In this document: piece by piece, positions 45,173-54,643 of the stretch
Numbering within the stretch: position 1 is the stretch's first letter
Layout of the letters: each line of letters begins with the position of its first letter
Assembly (NCBI RefSeq): GCF_030161595.1
Contig: NZ_BSUM01000001.1
Coordinates: 806,001 to 870,000, forward strand
Direction: 5' to 3'
From: Litorihabitans aurantiacus
GTDB taxonomy: Bacteria > Actinomycetota > Actinomycetes > Actinomycetales > Beutenbergiaceae
DNA length: 64,000 bases
Notes under the pieces: generated by a model
Told to the model about the DNA's origin: nothing
Database searches by the model: none
Seen by the model: the letters and a program-made list of their open reading frames with translations, nothing else
Program-made: the position numbers and the translations under genes

Positions 45173-46066
45173 ATGCGCACGCAGTACACCTTCACCGACC
45201 CGACCTCGCTCTACGCCGACATCCAGGCCCACCCCGACGACCAGACCGAGCCCGGTCTGGACCACGAGCTCCGCGACCGCGCCGACCTGGGGGAGGACAC
45301 CTACACGGGCAGCGGTCGGCTGAGCGGGCGCAAGGCGCTCGTCACCGGAGCCGACTCGGGCATCGGCGCCGCGACCGTCATCGCGTTCGCGCGCGAGGGC
45401 GCCGACGTGGCGCTGGCCTACCTGCCGCAGGAGCAGGTGGACGCCGAGCGCGTGGCGGGGATCGCGCGGGAGGCGGGCGTCGCCGTCGCGCTCCTGCCCG
45501 GCGACCTCACCGACAAGGTGTACGCCCAGGGACTGCCCGACCGCGCCGTGGCGGAGCTCGGCGGGCTGGACATCCTGGTCAACAACGCCGGCAAGCAGAT
45601 CTTCAACGACGACCTCACGACGCTGCCGGACGAGCAGTTCGAGCAGACCTTCACGGTCAACGTGGACGCGATGTTCTGGATCACGAAGGCCGCGCTGCCA
45701 CACCTGCCGGCCGGTGCCACGATCATCAACACGACCTCGGTGCAGGCGTACTCGCCGTCGGACATCCTGGTCGACTACGCCTCGACGAAGGCGACGATCA
45801 ACGCGTTCACGAAGGCCCTCGCGCAGCAGCTCGCGCCCAAGGGGATCCGGGTCAACGCCGTCGCGCCCGGGCCGATCTGGACCCCGCTGCAGGTGACGGA
45901 CGGGCAGCCGCCGTCGGCCATCTCCGAGTTCGGGCAGGCCACGCCGCTGGGTCGGATGGGGCAGCCGGCCGAGCTCGCGCCCGCGTACGTGTTCCTCGCG
46001 TCGGCCGAGTCCAGCTACGTCCTGGGGGAGACGCTCAACGTCAACGGCGGGATGCCGACGCCCTGA
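45173..46066 (+). CDS. Short-chain dehydrogenase, YghA-like
   Basis: The 297-residue protein has a 45-residue N-terminal extension typical of the YghA/general stress SDR group (DPTSLYADIQAHPDDQTEPGLDHELRDRADLGEDTYTGSGRL). The NAD(P) motif TGADSGIGAA, LVNNAGKQ and the catalytic YASTK follow, ending with a conserved SSYVLGETLNVNGG. The substrate is unknown. ATG 45173 has GGAAGGAC upstream. It runs in the same direction as the MMPL gene, 57 bases after it. Confidence 0.87.
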   Translation: MRTQYTFTDPTSLYADIQAHPDDQTEPGLDHELRDRADLGEDTYTGSGRLSGRKALVTGADSGIGAATVIAFAREGADVALAYLPQEQVDAERVAGIAREAGVAVALLPGDLTDKVYAQGLPDRAVAELGGLDILVNNAGKQIFNDDLTTLPDEQFEQTFTVNVDAMFWITKAALPHLPAGATIINTTSVQAYSPSDILVDYASTKATINAFTKALAQQLAPKGIRVNAVAPGPIWTPLQVTDGQPPSAISEFGQATPLGRMGQPAELAPAYVFLASAESSYVLGETLNVNGGMPTP

Positions 46067-46114
46067 TCCGCCCTCGAGGCCCTGACGGGGTCCATCCGCC
46101 ATGCGAGACGAAAT

Positions 46115-46152
46115 CGTTCCCCGGGGAACGGCGTCGTGATCGCTCCTAGTCT
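46115..46152 (+). promoter_or_regulatory. Promoter with 16-bp perfect palindrome before the ABC/monooxygenase operon
   Basis: CGTTCCCCGGGGAACG at 46115-46130 is a perfect palindrome. Its right half, GGAACG, stands 16 bp before TAGTCT at 46147-46152, so the palindrome sits at the -35 position of the operon promoter. It is a good candidate operator; no regulator gene lies next to it. Confidence 0.5.
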
Positions 46153-46188
46153 CGCCAGCACCACCTGCTCGAGACTCCGGGAGCCCCG

Positions 46189-47837
46189 ATGTCACGCACC
46201 ACCACCGGCCGCCGCGCGGCCGGACTCGCCGCCGTCGTCACCACCACGGCGCTCCTCGCGGCCTGCGGCTCGGGTGGCGGCGGCGGATCGGCCGGGGAGC
46301 CTCGGCCGGGGGCGACGGCGAGCCCGCCACCGGCGGTGAGCTGCTGTACCTGGAGTACCAGCCGTACACGACGCTCTACCCGCCGCAGTCGGGCTTCTAC
46401 CCCAACGGCGCGCTCATCGCGAACATCACCGACAAGCTGGTCTACCAGGACCCCGAGACCCTCGAGTTCTCGCCCTGGATCGCGACCGACTGGACGGTGA
46501 ACGCGGACGCGACGGAGTACACCTTCAACCTGCGCGACGGCGTCACGTTCTCCGACGGCACCCCGCTCGACGCCGCGGTGGTCGCCAAGAACTTCGACGC
46601 CTACGGGCTGGGAGACGCCGAGGCGGGCTTCCCGGTCTCCGAGCAGATCAACAACTACGTCAGCAGCGAGGTCGTCGACGACGACACCGTCACCTTCCGG
46701 TTCTCGGCGCCCTCGCCGGGCTTCCTCCAGGCGACGTCGGCCAACGGCGCCGGCCTCCTCTCCTCGGCCACCCTGGACGGCGACCTCGACGACTACGCCC
46801 CCGGCAACGCCACCGGCGTGATCGGGTCGGGCCCGTTCGTGATCACCGAGGAGACGGTCGGCACGGAGCTCCTGCTCGAGGCGCGCGAGGACTACGACTG
46901 GGCGCCGGAGGCCTCCGAGCACCAGGGCCGGGCCTACCTCGACGCGGTCAGCTTCGCCATCACGCCGGAGGACAGCGTCCGCATCGGTGCGCTGACGTCC
47001 GGCCAGGCCGACGTCATCCGCTACGTCCAGGCCTACGACGAGGACCAGGTCTCGGGTGCCGGCCTGCAGCTGTTCGCGCCGCAGACCCAGGGTGTCAACA
47101 ACAGCCTGTCGCTGCGCTTCACCAACGAGATCCTGGCCGACGAGAAGGTCCGCAGGGCCATCGTGGCCGGCGTGGACGCCCAGGAGGTCGTGGACACCGT
47201 CTTCACCGAGAACTACCCGGTCGCGACCGGCGTCCTCTCCCACACCGCGCTCGGGTACGTCGACCTGTCCGACCAGCTCGCGTACGACCCGCAGGAGGCG
47301 GAGCGCCTGCTGGACGAGGCGGGGTGGGTCCCGGGCTCCGACGGCATCCGCTCGAAGGACGGTCAGCGCCTCACGCTCGTCGCGAGCGAGGCCAAGCCGC
47401 AGCCGCTCTCGCGCGACACCCTCACGCTCGTGTCGCAGCAGCTGAAGGAGATCGGCGTGGACCTGCAGATCCTCGCGGCCGACTCCGGCACCTACGCCGA
47501 GGCGATCACCGACCCCGACCAGGTGCAGCTCTACCACTCGATGGTCGGGCGCACCGACCTCGACGTCATCAAGAGCCAGTACGCCTCGACCAACCGCGAC
47601 GCCAACCTCAGCGACGACGCCGAGCTGGACCGCCTGCTCGGCCTGGTGGCCTCCACCGCGGACCCCGAGGCCCGGCTCGCCGCCAGCGCGGACGCGCAGC
47701 GCTACCTCGTCGAGCACGCCTACGTGATCCCGCTGTTCGAGGAGCCGCAGGTCTACGGCGCCCAGCCGTACGTGCAGGGCTTCGGCTGGGACACCGTGGC
47801 CCGCCCGATCTTCTACGACACCTGGCTGGAGCAGTGA
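46189..47837 (+). CDS. Solute-binding lipoprotein of the monooxygenase operon (frameshifted near 46295)
   Basis: The 549-residue family 5 binding protein has a lipoprotein signal ending TTTALLAAC. After a G-rich linker the frame shifts; one G restored at 46294-46297 joins it to ELLYLEYQPYTTLYPPQSGFYPNGALIANITDKL. Further motifs are WTVNADATEYTFNLRDGVTFSDGTPLDAAVVAKNFDAYG and VIGSGPFVITEE. As I recall, it resembles the subfamily named after Klebsiella KPN_01854, always found with the enzymes encoded downstream here. The ligand is unknown. GGGAG precedes ATG 46189. Confidence 0.85.
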
Positions 47838-48769
47838 GGTACGCCGCCGGTCGCCTCGCCTCGGCGGCCGGCGTGCTCCTGGCGGCGTTCACGATCGTCT
47901 TCCTGCTGCTGCAGGCGCTGCCGGGCGACGCCGTCATGATCCGCTTCGAGAACCCCGAGCTGGGTCTCACGCCCGAGCAGATCGCGAGCGTGCGCGAGAG
48001 CTACGGCGCCGACGTCGGGGTGCTCACGCAGTACTGGAGCTCGCTGTCCGGTGCGGTGCGCGGGGACTTCGGGTTCTCGGCCGCGTCGGGCGCCTCGGTC
48101 AGCACCCTGCTGGGCTCGGCGATCCCCTCCACGCTCCTGCTCGCGGGGCTGGGGTTCGCCGTCGCCGTCGTGCTCGCCGGTCTGCTCGCCCTCGGCGCGG
48201 CGCTCAGCCCGGCGGGCTGGCTGGCGAACGCGCTGCGGTCCCTGCCCTCGCTGTTCGTCTCCGTGCCGGTGTTCTGGCTCGGCATCGTGCTCATCCAGGT
48301 CTTCAGCTTCCGCCTCGGCCTGATCTCCGTGATCCGCCCCGGTCCGCTGGAGGCGCTGATCCTGCCGGTGCTCACGCTCGCGATCCCGATCAGCGCGCCG
48401 ATCGCCCAGGTCCTCGTGCGGGCGATCGACGACGTCCAGACGCAGCCGTTCATCACGGTCGTGCGGTCCAAGGGCGCCGGCGAGGTCTGGATCCTGCTGC
48501 GCTCGGTGCTGCGCAACGCGGCGCTGCCCGCGCTGACGATCGCCGGTGTGCTGCTCGGGGAGCTGATCGGCGGGGCGGTGGTCACCGAGACCGTCTTCGC
48601 ACGGTTCGGCGTCGGGCGCCTGACGGCCGACGCCCTGGACGCGCAGGACATCCCCGTGCTCCAGGCGATCGTCGTGCTCGCGGCGTTCGCGTTCGTCGTC
48701 GTCAACCTCGTGGTCGACCTGGTCGCGCCACTCATCGACCCGCGCCTCAAGCGCCGGGTCCAGGCTTGA
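47834..48769 (+). CDS. ABC importer permease, DppB-like
   Basis: The 311-residue permease has an N-terminal helix (LASAAGVLLAAFTIVFLLLQALPGDAVMIRFENP), a DFGFSAASGASVSTLL segment and the coupling loop FITVVRSKGAGEVWILLRSVLRNAALPALTIAGVLLGELIGGAVVTETVFARFGVGRL. GTG 47834 overlaps the stop of the binding protein (GTGA). Confidence 0.88.
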   Translation: MRYAAGRLASAAGVLLAAFTIVFLLLQALPGDAVMIRFENPELGLTPEQIASVRESYGADVGVLTQYWSSLSGAVRGDFGFSAASGASVSTLLGSAIPSTLLLAGLGFAVAVVLAGLLALGAALSPAGWLANALRSLPSLFVSVPVFWLGIVLIQVFSFRLGLISVIRPGPLEALILPVLTLAIPISAPIAQVLVRAIDDVQTQPFITVVRSKGAGEVWILLRSVLRNAALPALTIAGVLLGELIGGAVVTETVFARFGVGRLTADALDAQDIPVLQAIVVLAAFAFVVVNLVVDLVAPLIDPRLKRRVQA

Positions 48770-48778
48770 GGAGGCGCG

Positions 48779-49683
48779 ATGACCCTCGAGCTCCAGCGCA
48801 CCGCGCTGCTGCCCACCGGTGCCGCACCCGGCACCCCGCCCGGCACGGACCCCGCCGCCCCCGCTCGCGTCGCCGTCGCCGCGCCCCGCGCGTAACCCTC
48901 GTGCTCGCCGTCGCGGTGCTCACCCTCGTGCTCGCGTGGGCCCTCGTCCCGCAGCTGTTCACGAGTGCCGACCCGTACGCGGGCGTGCCCGCCGACGCGC
49001 TGCAGGGACCGAGCGGCGCGCACTGGCTCGGCACCGACCCGACCGGGCGCGACCTGTTCGCCCGCGTGGTGCACGGCGCCCGCTACTCGCTCACGGGCGG
49101 CCTCGTCGCCGTCGCGGTCGGCCTCGTAGCAGGGACGGCGATCGGCGTCGTGGCCGGCTCGATCGGCACGATCGTCGACGAGATCCTCATGCGCGTCGTG
49201 GACGTGCTGCTGTCCATCCCCGGCCTGCTGCTCAGCCTGTCGGTCATCATCCTGCTCGGCTTCGGCACCACGAACGCGGCCATCGCCGTCGGCGTCACCT
49301 CGGTGGCGGCGTTCGCGCGGCTGTCCCGCTCGGAGGTCGTGCGCGTGCGCCGCTCCGACTACGTCGAGGCTGCGTTCGGCAGCGGCGGGCGCTGGGTCGG
49401 CGTGCTCTGGCGGCACGTGCTCCCCAACTCGCTCACGCCGGTGCTCGCGCTCGCCGCGCTGCAGTTCGGCACGGCCATCCTCGCGATCTCCACCCTCGGC
49501 TTCCTCGGCTACGGTGCGCCGCCGCCCACGCCCGAGTGGGGCCTGCTGATCTCCGAGGGCCGCAGCCACCTCGCGACGTCGTGGTGGCTCACCACGCTCC
49601 CGGGCGTCGTGGTGGTGCTCGTGGTGCTCTCGGCCAACCGGATCTCGGGTGCCATCTCGGCCGCGCGGGCGGTGCGCTCGTGA
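48779..49683 (+). CDS. ABC importer permease, DppC-like (frameshifted near 48863)
   Basis: ATG 48779 has GAGGAGG upstream and begins MTLELQRTALLPTGAAPG. The frame must shift in the C run 48861-48865 (one missing base) to reach RVTLVLAVAVLTLVLAWALVPQLFTSADPYAGVP, then WLGTDPTGRDLFARVVHGARYSL, the coupling loop YVEAAFGSGGRWVGVLWRHVLPNSLTPVL and YGAPPPTPEWGLLI. About 301 residues when corrected. Its stop overlaps the next GTG. Confidence 0.85.
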
Positions 49684-51352
49684 GCGGCGGCGCGGGGGCG
49701 GAGGCAGCCCGCGTGACCCCGGTGCTGGACGTCCGCGGACTCTCGGTCGGCTACGGCGGCCGCGGCGGCGTCACCCAGGTCACCCACGAGGTCAGCCTGA
49801 CCGTGGCGCCCGGTGAGATGCTCGCCCTGGTCGGCGAGTCGGGTTCGGGCAAGACCACGACGGCGCAGGCCGCCCTGAACCTCCTGCCGCAGGGTGGGCA
49901 GGTGCTCGCCGGCTCCGTGCACCTCGAGGGCGAGGACGTCACCGACGCCCCGGCCTCCCGGTGGCGCTCGCTGCGGGGCCGCCGCATCGGCCTGGTCCCG
50001 CAGGATCCGGCCGGTTCGCTCGACCCCACCAAGCGGATCGGCGACTCCATCGCGGAGGCGTTCCGCATCCACCGCGCGGCGCCCCGGCGCGTGCTCGCGG
50101 GCCGGGTGCTGGAGCTGCTCGAGCGTGTCGGGCTCGACGACCCCGCGCGCCGCGCGAAGCAGTACCCGCACGAGCTCTCGGGCGGGATGAAGCAGCGCGT
50201 GCTCATCGCCGGCGCCATCGCTCTCGGCCCCGGCCTGCTCATCGCGGACGAGCCCACCTCGGCGCTCGACGTCACGGTGCAGCGCCGGATCATGGAGCTG
50301 CTCGACGACCTGCGCCGCGAGTCCGGCACCGGCGTCCTCCTGGTCACGCACGACCTGGCCCTGGCCGGCGACCACGCCGACCGCGTGCTCGTGCTGCAGG
50401 GGGGCCGGGTGCAGGAGGAGGGGCGCGCCGACGTCGTCCTCGCCGCGCCGGCCGCCGAGTACACGCGGCGGCTGCTCGCCGACGCGCCCACGCTCGCGAC
50501 GCCGGTGCACCGGGTGGCGCGGGCGCCGGAGGTGGCGGACGCGGGTGTCGCGCCCGAGCTGACCGAGCCCCCGTGCTGGCGGTGCGCGACCTCGCGGTGA
50601 CGTTCGGCGGCGGTCTGCTGAACCGCCGTGCGCCCTTCCGCGCGGTCGACGGCGTGAGCTTCGAGATCCCGCGGGGCACCACGCACGCGCTCGTGGGGGA
50701 GTCCGGCTCCGGGAAGACGACGACGGCGCGCGCCGTCGCCGCGTTCCAGGCCGCCGCCGAGGGCTCGATCACGCTCCTGGGCCGGGATGTGCGCACGCTC
50801 GGCGCCGGCGCTCGCCGGGAGCTGCGGCGGAACGTGCAGCTCGTCTACCAGAACCCGTTCGGCTCGCTCGACCCGCGCCGCACCGTGCTGGACTCGGTGG
50901 TCGAACCGCTGACGAACTTCGGGCTCGAGGCCTCGCCGTCGGCCCGGCGCGAGCACGCGGCCGCGGCGCTGACGCGTGTCTCGCTGCCGGCGGAGCTGCA
51001 CCAGCGGCGCCCGCGCGAGCTCTCGGGCGGGCAGCGCCAGCGCGTGGCCATCGCCCGCGCGATCGTGCTGCACCCCGAGCTGCTCATCCTCGACGAGGCC
51101 ACCAGTGCGCTCGACGTGACGGTCCAGGCTTCGATCCTGCGGCTGCTGGACGACCTCCAGCGCGAGCGCGGCATGACCTATCTCGTGATCAGCCACGATC
51201 TCGCCGTCGTGCGCCAGATCGCGGACACCGTGACAGTGTTGCGGCAGGGCCGCGCGGTGGAGCAGGGCGCCACGGCGGCCATCTTCGACAGTCCCCAGCA
51301 CGACTACACCCGCGACCTCATCGCGGCGATCCCCGGAGGAGCACACGCATGA
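49680..51352 (+). CDS. Fused double ATPase of the monooxygenase-operon importer (frameshifted near 50570)
   Basis: Two nucleotide-binding domains are fused. The first has Walker A LVGESGSGKTT at about residues 50-60, signature ELSGGMKQRVLIAG and LLIADEPTSALD. The second has LVGESGSGKTTTAR, ELSGGQRQRVAIAR and LLILDEATSALD. The frames join if one C is restored in 50568-50572 (TEP then PVLAVRDLAVTFGG), giving 557 residues. In the second Walker B, alanine replaces the common proline (DEATSALD), a usual variant. GTG 49680 overlaps the upstream stop, and the end overlaps the monooxygenase ATG. Confidence 0.88.
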
Positions 51353-52370
51353 CCGCCCGGCTCGGTGTCTTCACACGCCTGCTCGACGAGACCAGCGCCG
51401 CGGAGCGCTACCGCAACGCGACCGACCAGATCGTGGCCGCGGAGTCGCTCGGCTACCACTCGGCGTGGGTCGCGCAGCACCACTTCCACGCGCTCGAGGG
51501 CGGGCTGCCGGCGCCGGCGGTGTTCCTCGCGTCGGTCGCCGCGCTCACGAGCGACATCCGGCTCGGCTTCGGCGTCATCACCCTCCCGCTCGAGCACCCG
51601 CTGCGGGTCGCGGAGGACCTCGCGGTGCTCGATGAGATCTCCGGCGGCCGGGTGGAGGTCGGCTTCGGGACGGGGGCACGCCGTCGTCGTTCCGCGCCTT
51701 CGGCCACGACGCCGCCGACCGCCGGCAGATCTACGCCGACCACCTGCGCGTCGTGACGGACGCGTGGGCGGGGCAGGACCTCGCCGACCCCGAGAACCAG
51801 CTCTACCCACCGGCGCCGACGCTCGGTCAGCGCCGCTGGGAGGCCACGTTCTCGGCCGAGGGAGCGGCGCGCATCGGCGCCGCCGGGTCCGGCCTCATGC
51901 TCTCGCGCAGCCAGCCGCGGCCCGAGGGCGGCGCGGACGCGACGATCTGGGAGATCCAGGAGCCGATCGTGGACAGCTACCTGGCCGCGCTGCCCGACGG
52001 CGTCGCGCCGCGGATCGCGGCCTCCCGCTCGGTCTTCGTGGCCGACGACGAGACCACATGGCGCCGCGAGGCCGAGCGCGGGCTGCGCACGGTCGCCACG
52101 CGAGGCGGGCTGTGGGGCCTCGACCCCGAGGACCCGCTCGAGACGCTGGTGCGCCGCTCCGACACCGTGGTCGGCACGAGCGAGCGGGTGGTGCACCAGC
52201 TGCGACGCGACACGATCCTGACGCGGGCGACCGATCTGCTCGTGCAGGTCCACTCGGTCGATCCGGTGCACGAGCTAGTGCTGCGCTCGCACGAGCTGCT
52301 GGCGCTGGAGGTCGTGCCCGCGCTGGGCGACCTCGTGGCGCTGCGGGGGTCGCTGGAGGTCGCGCGATGA
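51349..52370 (+). CDS. Luciferase-like flavin monooxygenase, KPN_01858-type (frameshifted near 51674)
   Basis: The 340-residue protein belongs to the bacterial luciferase-like monooxygenases: RNATDQIVAAESLGYHSAWVAQHHF, then SDIRLGFGVITLPLEHPLRVAEDLAVLDEISGGRVEVGFGTG. After restoring one G in 51672-51676 it continues GGTPSSFRAFGHDAADRRQIYADHLRVVTDAW and SAEGAARIGAAGSGLMLSRSQPR. Such enzymes use FMNH2 and oxygen. Together with the neighbours it matches, from memory, the conserved but uncharacterised group named after KPN_01858. ATG 51349 overlaps the ATPase stop (ATGA). Confidence 0.85.
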
Positions 52371-53005
52371 GCGGGGCCTCCGGGGCTGCGGCGGTGGACG
52401 CGCCCGGCGCGCTGCCGGCACTCACGGCACCGGACGTGCTCGACGTCGTGCTGGACGTGCGGGAGGGGGACGCGCTCGACGTCGTGCGCCGCTCCCGCCC
52501 GGTGGCGCGCGAGCACACGCAGGCCGCGTTCCGGGCGCTGTTCGACCCGCGTGACGCGGGCGGCTTCTCCCTCGGTGAGCGGGCCGCGGTGGCGAGCTTC
52601 GTCGTCGCGCTGCACGGCGAGACGCCGTTGCAGGCGGTCTACGACGCCGGCCTCGCGGCCGAGCACCGCGAGGTCGTGGCGGCGCTGGCCGCGGCCGCCC
52701 GCCGACCCGGCCCCTACGGCGTCTTCCGCGAACCCGGCCTGGCCGCCGAGTCGGACCCGGGGGAGCGGTGGGAGGTGCCGGGCGACGCCGCGGCGCAGCT
52801 CGGCCCGCACCTGGCCGCGGCGCTGACCCACGCGAGCCTGCTGGTGCTGCGCCCGCGCGAGTCGCGCCCCGAGGCGCTCGCGGCGCTGCTGGACGCGGGT
52901 TGGACGCGCGAGGCCGTGGTCACCCTGTCCCAGCTCGTCGCGTTCCTCACCTTCCAGGTACGGATCGTGGCGGGACTGTCCGTCCTGAAGGAGGCGCAGC
53001 CGTGA
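52367..53005 (+). CDS. CMD-domain protein, Avi_7170-type
   Basis: The 212-residue protein has an N-terminal segment PDVLDVVLDVREGDALDVVRRSRPVAREHTQAAFRALFDPRDAGGFSLGERAAVASFVVALHG and a C-terminal helical region LTHASLLVLRPRESRPEALAALLDAGWTREAVVTLSQLVAFLTFQVRIVAGLSVL, characteristic of a carboxymuconolactone decarboxylase-like subfamily. The usual CxxC redox pair is absent, so it may be a structural or non-redox partner of the next protein. ATG 52367 overlaps the monooxygenase stop (ATGA). Confidence 0.8.
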   Translation: MSGASGAAAVDAPGALPALTAPDVLDVVLDVREGDALDVVRRSRPVAREHTQAAFRALFDPRDAGGFSLGERAAVASFVVALHGETPLQAVYDAGLAAEHREVVAALAAAARRPGPYGVFREPGLAAESDPGERWEVPGDAAAQLGPHLAAALTHASLLVLRPRESRPEALAALLDAGWTREAVVTLSQLVAFLTFQVRIVAGLSVLKEAQP

Positions 53006-53634
53006 GCGCGATCCGCGAACACCTGCTCGACCACCCCGACCTCGACCGGCCCGAGCACTTCACCCGCGCGAATCTCGGCTGGGTGCCGTGGTTCGAGCCG
53101 CCGGCGCAGGAGGAGCTGACCCCCGAGCAGATCGCGGGGCTCGTGGAGCCGCAGCGGGCGGGGAACGCCTACTTCCGGCTGCTGGCGCTCGACCCCGCGG
53201 TGCTCGAGGCGCGCACCCGCGCCGACCTCGACATCTTCCACACCGCCTCGCGCACCGGTGACGGGCTGCCGCGCCCGGAGCGCGAGCTGGCCGCCGCCGT
53301 CGCCTCGCGGGTGAACGGCTGCGTGTTCTGCGCGAGCGTGCACGCGCGGTTCGCCGCGACGCTGTCGAAGCGGCCCGAGGACGTCGACGCGCTGCTGGTC
53401 GACGGCGTCGAGGTGGCGGTGGAGCGGCTGGACGAGCGGTGGGCCGCGATCGTCGAGGCGGCCGCGGCGCTGACGGTGACGCCACCCCGGTTCGCATCCG
53501 CGCACGTCGAGCGGCTGCGCGCCGCGGGTGTGGGCGACGAGGCGATCGGCGACCTCGTCGCCTCGGCCGGCTTCTTCTCGTGGGCCAACCGCCTCATGCT
53601 GTCGCTGGGCGAACCGGAGAACCCGGCGGGCTGA
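53002..53634 (+). CDS. Alkylhydroperoxidase-domain protein, Avi_7169-type
   Basis: The 210-residue protein resembles AhpD-like peroxidases. It contains ERELAAAVASRVNGCVFCASVHARFA with the CxxC-x3-H redox/proton-relay motif, then GVGDEAIGDLVASAGFFSWANRLMLSLGEP. The N-terminal part (FTRANLGWVPWFEPPAQEELTPEQIAGL) is subfamily-specific. It may reduce a peroxide formed by the monooxygenase; this is inference. GTG 53002 overlaps the preceding stop. It is the last gene of the operon; hairpin I follows 44 bases later. Confidence 0.82.
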   Translation: MSAIREHLLDHPDLDRPEHFTRANLGWVPWFEPPAQEELTPEQIAGLVEPQRAGNAYFRLLALDPAVLEARTRADLDIFHTASRTGDGLPRPERELAAAVASRVNGCVFCASVHARFAATLSKRPEDVDALLVDGVEVAVERLDERWAAIVEAAAALTVTPPRFASAHVERLRAAGVGDEAIGDLVASAGFFSWANRLMLSLGEPENPAG

Positions 53635-53677
53635 GGGTGGGTGGCCGGCGTCGCCGGCGCTCCCGCCACCGATCATT

Positions 53678-53731
53678 GACTGCTGCGCCGGACGCGGATA
53701 GCGCCCGCTAAGCGCGTCCAGCGCAGCAGTC
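53678..53731. repeat. Hairpin I with GGATAGCGCC loop region
   Basis: A 19-bp arm pair (53678-53696 with 53713-53731, one mismatch) encloses TAGCG-CC-CGCTA, separated by tandem G-A/A-G mismatches. It lies between two converging genes and may end both transcripts. Its sequence is related to hairpin J (GGATAGCGC and AGTCGAYCCGTGA shared). Confidence 0.7.
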
Positions 53732-53793
53732 GACCCGTGACCCGCGCTCCCCGCAGCGGTCGATGTCGGAGTGTGCGGCGGGACGAGCCGGCG

Positions 53794-53997
53794 TCAGTCG
53801 TCAGGGGTGAAGAGTTCCTCGATCGTCACCTCGAGCACCCGTGCGAGACGGAAGGCGAGGGGGAGCGAGGGGTCGAATCGTCCCTTCTCGATCGAGATGA
53901 TCGTCTGTCGGCTGACGCCTGCGTGTTCGGCGAGGGTCTGCTGGGACCACCCGCGCTCGCGGCGACGGTCGGTGAGCGACGTGCGCACGTCAGCCAC
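53794..53997 (-). CDS. XRE-family regulator
   Basis: The 67-residue protein is almost only a helix-turn-helix domain: LTDRRRERGWSQQTLAEHAGVSRQTIISIEKGRFDPSLPLAFRLARVLEVTIEELFTPDD. This is the short type that controls a neighbouring membrane protein gene. GTG 53997 overlaps the end of that gene by eight bases, so the two are co-transcribed. Confidence 0.88.
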   Translation of the reverse strand: MADVRTSLTDRRRERGWSQQTLAEHAGVSRQTIISIEKGRFDPSLPLAFRLARVLEVTIEELFTPDD

Positions 53998-54478
53998 GAC
54001 CCCGGTTCAGGAGATAACGGACGGAGAGGTCCGCGAGGCTGATCACGACGACACCCGTCAGGACGAGGATCGCGGAGATCTCCACGTCGGTGACCGCGAC
54101 CGCGGCGAGCGCCAGGCCGCTCACGATGACGAGGTCGGTGAAGCTCGCGCTGGCAGCCTTCTCGAACCACGCGCTCTCGACCGATTCCTCCGTTCGCGGG
54201 GCGCGGCCCCGGAGACTGTCCGGATCAACGACCGCGATCCACACCAGCGCCACGAACGCCCACGTGGAGATCAGTCCGAAGAAGGCGGCTACCGCCCAGA
54301 ACGGACCGTTCGCGATCCCGGCAGCTGCGGCGACGACGCCGAATCCTGCGGCCAGAACCAGGCCCGTCGGGAGCGCGACGGCGAGTGCAGGTGTTCGCCG
54401 GGACCCGAACCTGACATGCCCGGTACGCGTCGTGGTGCGTCGGTCGGTCGAGATGCTGTGCTCACGCTGCTGCCTCAT
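53990..54478 (-). CDS. Four-helix membrane protein paired with XRE regulator
   Basis: The 162-residue protein has a basic, polar N-terminus and four membrane helices (about residues 32-54, 59-83, 112-130 and 134-155). It resembles small DUF2178-like proteins often encoded with a short XRE regulator, though the family assignment is tentative. Function is unknown. Two perfect palindromes stand upstream of its ATG 54478. Confidence 0.65.
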   Translation of the reverse strand: MRQQREHSISTDRRTTTRTGHVRFGSRRTPALAVALPTGLVLAAGFGVVAAAAGIANGPFWAVAAFFGLISTWAFVALVWIAVVDPDSLRGRAPRTEESVESAWFEKAASASFTDLVIVSGLALAAVAVTDVEISAILVLTGVVVISLADLSVRYLLNRGRG

Positions 54479-54492
54479 GTCTCCCCCTTGGT

Positions 54493-54538
54493 GTCAAGCG
54501 TGCTTGACTCCCAGTGGACCATGTCAAGCAGGCTTGAC
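54493..54538 (-). promoter_or_regulatory. Twin 16-bp operators upstream of the membrane protein/XRE operon
   Basis: GTCAAGCGTGCTTGAC at 54493-54508 and GTCAAGCAGGCTTGAC at 54523-54538 are perfect GTCAAGC-N2-GCTTGAC palindromes whose starts are 30 bp apart, about three helical turns. The distal copy contains TTGACA on the minus strand, a consensus -35 box. They are probably bound by the operon's own XRE protein. Confidence 0.7.
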
Positions 54539-54643
54539 GCAACCCCGGGTGTGGGGCGCCGTCGTCCGGTGGAACGCACCGGGCGCCGCGCAGGTCCGGG
54601 TGCTCGACGACGGCCGTTCCCGAGCTCGTCCGCCCCTAGCCCG

